Shown here: piece by piece, positions 5,186 to 7,945 of the stretch | Layout: every line of letters begins with the position of its first letter | Position numbering within the stretch: the stretch's first letter is position 1 | Source of the DNA: an uncultured Xanthobacteraceae bacterium | Lineage (GTDB): Bacteria > Pseudomonadota > Alphaproteobacteria > Rhizobiales > Xanthobacteraceae | DNA length: 7,945 nt | Assembly: GCA_955652195.1 (NCBI GenBank) | Contig: CATPBC010000173.1 | Coordinates: 1-7,945 of the forward strand | Direction: 5' to 3' | Program-made: the position numbers and the translations under genes | The notes under the pieces: generated by a model | The model's input: the letters and a program-made list of their open reading frames with translations, nothing else | The model's database searches: none | What the model was told of the DNA's origin: nothing

Positions 5186-5238
5186 GCCTTTGGTCTTGGG
5201 AGACGGGGTAACCATGGGAGCGGGCCAAGGGAATCGCC

Positions 5239-6276
5239 ATGCCGCTCGCTGCTTATCCCGATCTGAGCTGGCTTATCCGAGCCGTGCGCGTTCTGCCGGT
5301 TGTTGCCGTCGCCGCAACAGTCGGCGGCATCATCGGCGGCTTCACCATATTCGCGATCGACAGCGCCCTAACTTGGCAGCCGCGGCCCGAGTTCCGCGCC
5401 GATAGTCAGGCGGCCATCGGGGAACAGCAGGGAACGCGGCCGGTCAGGATCGTGGGCGGCGCCATACCGGATCCGTCGGCCGGTATGTCGGCGCCGCCGC
5501 CAGCGCCGCAGCAACGCGCGGCATCCACTCAGCCGGCGCAGATGCCGGCGCAATTGTTGACGGCAAAGCCGCTCGGGTCGGCACAGCCGCTAACCCAAAC
5601 AAAGACACAGACGCAAACGCCGCAGTCCCAACCGCCGCCTGCATCGGCACAACCAATCCCCAGTCAGATTCCAAACGCGGCCGCCAGTCAGCAGCAATCG
5701 ACGCGCTGGCCCGATGCGTTGTCGCGCGCGCGTCAGGGGTCCGGTGGCGTGCAGCAGCAAACGGAGGTCCCACAGCCGAATGCAACACCCGAGCGATCGG
5801 CGAGCAGAAACAGCGAGGCGGATCGCAAAGATGTCGGCGACGAGCGCGCCGGCAATGAACGGGCCTCGGCTTCCGACGAAGATCGTACCGGGGCATCGCG
5901 CCGCGGCCGTCACGGACGATGGCGCACGATGATGTCGGATGTGCCGCGCAACGGCGCGGGCGATGAGACCGATATGTCTTCAGCGCGCGGCGCGAAGCGG
6001 CTCGACGCGCGCGCCTATAATCGCGTTTACAATTCATCTAGCGGGGCAAGGGAGGACGATCAGGAGCGTGCGGCGTCGCGATCGAGCAGGCAGCGACGCT
6101 TTGGTTCAGACGAACGATATTATGGCCGGCGCGGCACCGTCGTCCGCGAGCGGCCCGAGGAAGCCGATCAGGCTCCGGTATCCGAAGCGGCACGGCCGCG
6201 GGGCGAACCGTTCTGGGGCGGCGGCTTTATTCGGCGGGACGGCCGCGTTGGCGGTAGTCAGGACGAAGGCGACTGA
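5239..6276 (+). CDS. Single-pass membrane protein with disordered Gln/Pro- and Arg-rich region, unknown function
   Basis: The 345-residue product has a short N-terminus (MPLAAYPDLSWLIRAVR) and one Gly-rich transmembrane segment at about 19-41 (VVAVAATVGGIIGGFTIFA). The rest appears disordered. It is Pro/Gln/Ala/Ser-rich at about 80-185 (with the TKTQTQT stretch), then strongly charged with many Arg, Asp, Glu and Ser at 185-320. Local motifs are RIVGGAIPD (70-78), RFGSDERYYGRR (287-298) and a conserved-looking end, EPFWGGGFIRRDGR (323-336). No enzyme domain is visible. AAGGGAA at 5227-5233 supports ATG 5239. A perfect EcfG promoter precedes the gene and an intrinsic terminator closes it, so it is probably a single-gene unit of the general stress response. 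A role in the envelope is likely; more cannot be said. Confidence 0.8.
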   Translation: MPLAAYPDLSWLIRAVRVLPVVAVAATVGGIIGGFTIFAIDSALTWQPRPEFRADSQAAIGEQQGTRPVRIVGGAIPDPSAGMSAPPPAPQQRAASTQPAQMPAQLLTAKPLGSAQPLTQTKTQTQTPQSQPPPASAQPIPSQIPNAAASQQQSTRWPDALSRARQGSGGVQQQTEVPQPNATPERSASRNSEADRKDVGDERAGNERASASDEDRTGASRRGRHGRWRTMMSDVPRNGAGDETDMSSARGAKRLDARAYNRVYNSSSGAREDDQERAASRSSRQRRFGSDERYYGRRGTVVRERPEEADQAPVSEAARPRGEPFWGGGFIRRDGRVGGSQDEGD

Positions 6277-6302
6277 TACGCGCGCGTTTCGCCTTCGTTT
6301 TT
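6263..6302 (+). terminator. Intrinsic terminator of the 345-residue protein gene
   Basis: ACGAAGGCGA (6263-6272) pairs perfectly over 10 bp with TCGCCTTCGT (6289-6298), with a 16-base loop, and is followed by TTTT (6299-6302). The stem begins inside the last codons of the gene that stops at 6276. Confidence 0.85.
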
Positions 6303-6310
6303 GATGCAGC

Positions 6311-6460
6311 TCATTTGCCTTGGATCGACAGCCCGCCTGGCCCGACATCGATGTGCACGCCCTGCGGCTGGTGGCGGTCCTTATAAAGCTGATAACTCAG
6401 CACGGCGACGGCGACCACCAGCGCGCCGATCACAAGATAAAGCACGTTGCTGCGAGTCAT
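6311..6460 (-). CDS. Very small single-pass membrane protein, 49 residues
   Basis: The product has a short N-terminus (MTRSN), one hydrophobic helix at about 6-23 (VLYLVIGALVVAVAVLSY), then QLYKDRHQPQG and a C-terminal VHIDVGPGGLSIQGK. The start at 6460 is well supported by GAGGGGAA about seven bases upstream; a longer reading frame to 6619 runs into the GcrA terminator and is not credible. From memory, short proteins with the same layout (helix, LYxDR, then a GPGGLS-like end) are common unnamed proteins in Bradyrhizobium and relatives. Function unknown. The leader contains a hairpin (6484-6500) and, further up, an EcfG-like site with one mismatch. Confidence 0.8.
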   Translation of the reverse strand: MTRSNVLYLVIGALVVAVAVLSYQLYKDRHQPQGVHIDVGPGGLSIQGK

Positions 6461-6483
6461 GGCGGGTTCCCCTCGACGTAATC

Positions 6484-6500
6484 GCCTTCTTAGCGAAGGC
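6484..6500 (-). promoter_or_regulatory. Leader hairpin before the 49-residue protein gene
   Basis: GCCTTC and GAAGGC form a 6-bp stem with a 5-base loop in the minus-strand leader, about 10 bases upstream of the ribosome site. The same stem sequence (GCCTTC/GAAGGC) is the core of the terminator at 6263-6302 on the other side of the gene. Confidence 0.4.
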
Positions 6501-6534
6501 AAATCTATCAGGACTGCCGATTCGCGTCGCGGCG

Positions 6535-6560
6535 AACGATCTTGATTTTTTACCTCTTCC
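6535..6560 (-). promoter_or_regulatory. Possible EcfG-like promoter, one mismatch
   Basis: On the minus strand GGAAG (6560-6556), 17 bases and CGTT (6538-6535) match the EcfG consensus except G for C at the last base of the -35 motif. The site is 75 bases upstream of ATG 6460, just beyond the GcrA terminator. That C is usually conserved, so this is weaker than the two perfect sites. Confidence 0.35.
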
Positions 6561-6568
6561 CGGCCATG

Positions 6569-6600
6569 AAAAAACCGGCCCGGGATCCCTCCCGGGCCGG
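6569..6600 (-). terminator. Intrinsic terminator of the GcrA-family gene
   Basis: CCGGCCCGGG and CCCGGGCCGG (6575-6584 and 6591-6600) form a perfect 10-bp GC stem with a 6-base loop. On the minus strand it is followed by TTTTTT (6574-6569). It lies 31 bases after the stop of the GcrA-family gene. Confidence 0.93.
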
Positions 6601-6631
6601 ATGACTCCCCCGCACCCATACGTAAAATCCG

Positions 6632-7228
6632 TTAGCCGCGTCGCGATGCCGGCGCGCGATAGGCCATGCGCGCATGGCCGAGGCAATAGGTGAAGCCGGT
6701 GACTGCGTCATTGCCGCAAAACACAAAATCCGCCGCCGCCGGATCGCCGATCGGCCAGCGACACTGGCGCTCGGCAATCTCAACCAGCGAGCACGGATGC
6801 GCGCTGGCGACTGATGCATCCAACGTCGCTTGTTCGCTAAGCGAGGCTTGCGCGTAAGCCAGCCGCAACAGGCGGCGCTGCGTCGGTACCCGCGGATGCC
6901 GCGCGCGTGGAGGGCAGTCCGTTGACGCGCGCGCCGGTGCACCCGCGGGCCGCCCCGACGATAGACCGAGCCGATGAATTTTGCCGATTACGGCGTTGCG
7001 TGTGACGCCAATCTCAGCGGCGATTTCGCTGCAGGTCATGCCTGCCGCGACGCAGCTCCGCAGCTGCCCGATGCGGTCCGGCGTCCAGGTCGCAGAAGTC
7101 GTGATGCTCTTCGGATTGGTCGCGATCGGCGCCGGCGCGATCGGTAAGGTCGCGTTGGCGTCAATCGCAGTAACTGGAAGATCGGTCGATGGAATAGGCA
7201 GTGATGGAGCGATTGATGAAAGCGTCAT
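6632..7228 (-). CDS. GcrA-family cell cycle regulator (paralogue with N-terminal extension)
   Basis: GcrA proteins bind DNA methylated at GANTC sites, contact sigma70, and activate cell-cycle genes in alphaproteobacteria. In this 198-residue product, residues 48-92 hold the family DNA-binding domain (TWTPDRIGQLRSCVAAGMTC, then SEIAAEIGVTRNAVIGKIHR and LGLS). Residues 147-193 hold the conserved C-terminal domain (SLVEIAERQCRWPIGDP, FCGN, YCLGHARMAY). The linker is basic and Pro-rich. Canonical GcrA begins with MSWT or similar at the DNA-binding domain; here about 46 Ser/Pro/Ala/Thr-rich residues precede it. The start at 7228 is supported by GAGG seven bases upstream, and no other Met occurs before residue 64, so the extension is probably real. 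Details such as SCVAAGMTCSEIAAEIG suggest a paralogue, not the main GcrA. Cys156, Cys171, Cys182 and His185 might bind a metal (inference). Confidence 0.9.
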   Translation of the reverse strand: MTLSSIAPSLPIPSTDLPVTAIDANATLPIAPAPIATNPKSITTSATWTPDRIGQLRSCVAAGMTCSEIAAEIGVTRNAVIGKIHRLGLSSGRPAGAPARASTDCPPRARHPRVPTQRRLLRLAYAQASLSEQATLDASVASAHPCSLVEIAERQCRWPIGDPAAADFVFCGNDAVTGFTYCLGHARMAYRAPASRRG

Positions 7229-7342
7229 GAGACGGCCTCGCTATTGCCGCGGCCGTTCTGGGCCGCCGACAGGGCAATGGCCGCGCACAACTGGCAACCG
7301 CGAGACGACAAAACCTCGAAGCGAAAATCGGTGCGGGCGCTA

Positions 7343-7391
7343 GAGCATGATCCGGAAAAGTGGAAACCGGTTTTCCGAAAAGATCATGCTC
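7343..7391. repeat. Palindromic intergenic repeat, copy 1 (RIME-like)
   Basis: Perfect 10-bp outer arms GAGCATGATC and GATCATGCTC enclose inner arms CGGAAAA (7353-7359) and TTTTCCG (7371-7377). Repeats with this sequence are abundant between genes in Rhizobiales. Two such palindromes in tandem, about 100 bp in all, resemble the Rhizobium-specific intergenic mosaic element RIME1. Confidence 0.8.
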
Positions 7392-7397
7392 ACCAAA

Positions 7398-7444
7398 AGC
7401 ATGATCCGGAAAAAATCGAGCCCCTTTTCCGAAAGATCACGCTC
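7398..7444. repeat. Palindromic intergenic repeat, copy 2 (RIME-like)
   Basis: This is a diverged second copy in the same orientation, seven bases after copy 1: AGCATGATCCGGAAAA at the left and TTTTCCGAAAGATCACGCT at the right. The outer arms have one mismatch (CATGATC against GATCACG) and the centre differs from copy 1. Confidence 0.75.
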
Positions 7445-7569
7445 ACAAAGCTACGCCGTTCACCGAGCTGCATCCCGCCTCAAGGATCGCTAAGCCCGCT
7501 GTTGGAGTGACGCCCGTACGCCGCACTAAATCGGGGTCGCTTCTAGATTGTTGAGCGAGAGCCCTCGCC

Positions 7570-7596
7570 GAATCGAAACGTTGCACGATTCGACTC
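7570..7596. promoter_or_regulatory. Cluster of three GANTC (CcrM methylation) sites
   Basis: GAATC (7570-7574), GATTC (7587-7591) and GACTC (7592-7596) lie within 27 bases; the last two are directly adjacent. They sit 25 to 51 bases upstream of the first TATAAT box (7621-7626). GANTC is methylated by CcrM in alphaproteobacteria and is the site through which GcrA acts when near a promoter. Confidence 0.6.
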
Positions 7597-7618
7597 GCCT
7601 GCCAAGAGTTAAAATGCC

Positions 7619-7637
7619 ATTATAATCGAATTATAAT
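7619..7637. promoter_or_regulatory. Tandem AT-rich palindromes over -10 boxes
   Basis: ATTATAAT occurs at 7619-7626 and 7630-7637. Each octamer is self-complementary and the two are 11 bases apart, about one helical turn. Each contains a perfect TATAAT. No good -35 is present. Adjacent palindromes one turn apart are typical operators for ribbon-helix-helix dimers, and the gene directly downstream encodes such a protein. Confidence 0.6.
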
Positions 7638-7653
7638 ATGAGGCGTTTGAACC

Positions 7654-7863
7654 ATGGCGCGACCGGAAAACCGCTCGGAGGCACGGGCTTTGAGCCTGAC
7701 CTTGCCGATCGAGACGTTCAATTACCTGGCTCTGTTGGCAACCCTCGGCAAGCTCGGCCGCACCGAGAACGAGGTCGCGACCCACATCCTGGTGCGCGAG
7801 GTCTACGTGATGCACGCGCAGCGCTTCCACGAGACGCGCGTCCCGGCGCCGGAGGGGGAGTGA
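7654..7863 (+). CDS. Small ribbon-helix-helix-like protein
   Basis: The 69-residue product fits the ribbon-helix-helix (Arc/MetJ-like) layout: a basic start (MARPENRSEARA) and a short strand (LSLTLPIE). Helix A follows (TFNYLALLATLGKLG), then helix B after a polar turn (RTENEVATHILVREVYVM). The LSLTLPIE strand followed by helices is the main argument; there is no database check. Such proteins bind DNA as dimers and often repress their own gene, or act as antitoxins. No toxin gene follows in the 82 bases that remain. The start at 7654 has GAGG ten bases upstream. Tandem palindromes over its -10 region (7619-7637) fit self-repression. From memory, close homologues exist in Bradyrhizobium as unnamed proteins. 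Confidence 0.75.
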   Translation: MARPENRSEARALSLTLPIETFNYLALLATLGKLGRTENEVATHILVREVYVMHAQRFHETRVPAPEGE

Positions 7864-7945
7864 GGCCTAACGTTCCATCATGTGGCGCTGCAGCAACTTG
7901 GAGTAATTTCAAGCGGCCAGAGTTAGAAATAGCCGCCGGAGGCCA

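Larger units (their letters stand above)
7229..7653. other. Non-coding region with repeats and promoter elements
   Basis: This 425-bp stretch holds no gene that I can support. It contains the upstream region of the GcrA-family gene (7229 to about 7340, no clear -35/-10 seen) and two tandem palindromic repeats (7343-7444). It also holds about 120 bases without recognisable features, a cluster of three GANTC sites (7570-7596) and an AT-rich tandem palindrome with -10 boxes (7619-7637). Confidence 0.75.

Noticed and set aside
4997..5266. Plus-strand open frame in the region before the 5239 gene
   Set aside because: It has no ribosome site, overlaps the EcfG promoter and the next start, and gives a basic sequence without a fold.
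5444..6037. 197-codon minus-strand frame opposite the 345-residue protein gene
   Set aside because: Arg/Ala-rich shadow of a low-complexity gene; no start signal and no known domain.
7244..7510. Plus-strand open frame over the palindromic repeats
   Set aside because: It is made largely of translated RIME-like repeat and has no credible start.
7864..7945. Toxin gene partner after the ribbon-helix-helix-like gene
   Set aside because: No start with a ribosome site and no open frame of useful length in the remaining bases; the window ends too soon to exclude one further on.

Overview
The window looks like a chromosomal stretch of an alphaproteobacterium of the order Hyphomicrobiales (Rhizobiales), most like the Bradyrhizobium / Rhodopseudomonas / Xanthobacteraceae branch. 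The evidence is high GC, a GcrA-family cell-cycle regulator, a ClpS2-type N-end-rule adaptor, perfect EcfG (general stress response) promoters, and a tandem palindromic intergenic repeat typical of that order. I see no tRNA, rRNA, CRISPR array, transposase or phage gene. Most genes are small, and many encode one-pass membrane or exported proteins of unknown function.

Layout. (1) 87-1704: a TetR/CecR-type repressor, then a membrane-anchored coiled-coil protein. The same 18-bp palindrome (TTCAAnC-N4-GTTTGAA) lies just upstream of both genes, so the repressor probably controls itself and its neighbour. (2) 1977-2780: a membrane-anchored Ala/Pro-rich protein. (3) 2900-3488: a small secreted protein on the minus strand with a clear intrinsic terminator and an odd 12-bp repeat after its stop codon, divergent from a 4-oxalocrotonate-tautomerase-type enzyme. 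(4) 3570-3956: a small unknown protein with a sigma70-type promoter. Its end overlaps, tail to tail, a GlsB/YeaQ-type stress membrane protein gene on the minus strand. (5) 4207-4735: a divergent regulatory region with an EcfG promoter for glsB on one side and a 20-bp tandem duplication carrying a -10 box before clpS2 on the other. (6) 4774-6302: a small one-pass protein (minus) and a 345-residue one-pass protein (plus), the second with a perfect EcfG promoter and an intrinsic terminator. (7) 6311-6460: a 49-residue one-pass membrane protein (minus). (8) 6565-7228: a GcrA-family regulator with an unusual N-terminal extension and a strong terminator. (9) 7229-7653: a non-coding stretch with two tandem palindromic repeats, three clustered GANTC sites and an AT-rich tandem palindrome over a promoter. 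(10) 7654-7863: a small ribbon-helix-helix-like protein.

How they may work together (inference). Two perfect EcfG promoters, plus two one-mismatch candidates, sit before four of the five genes between 3922 and 6460, leaving out only clpS2. This suggests a small general-stress cluster of cell-envelope proteins. The right-hand end has cell-cycle flavour: a GcrA-family protein, and a tiny DNA-binding-like gene whose upstream region carries three CcrM (GANTC) sites and a likely self-binding operator.
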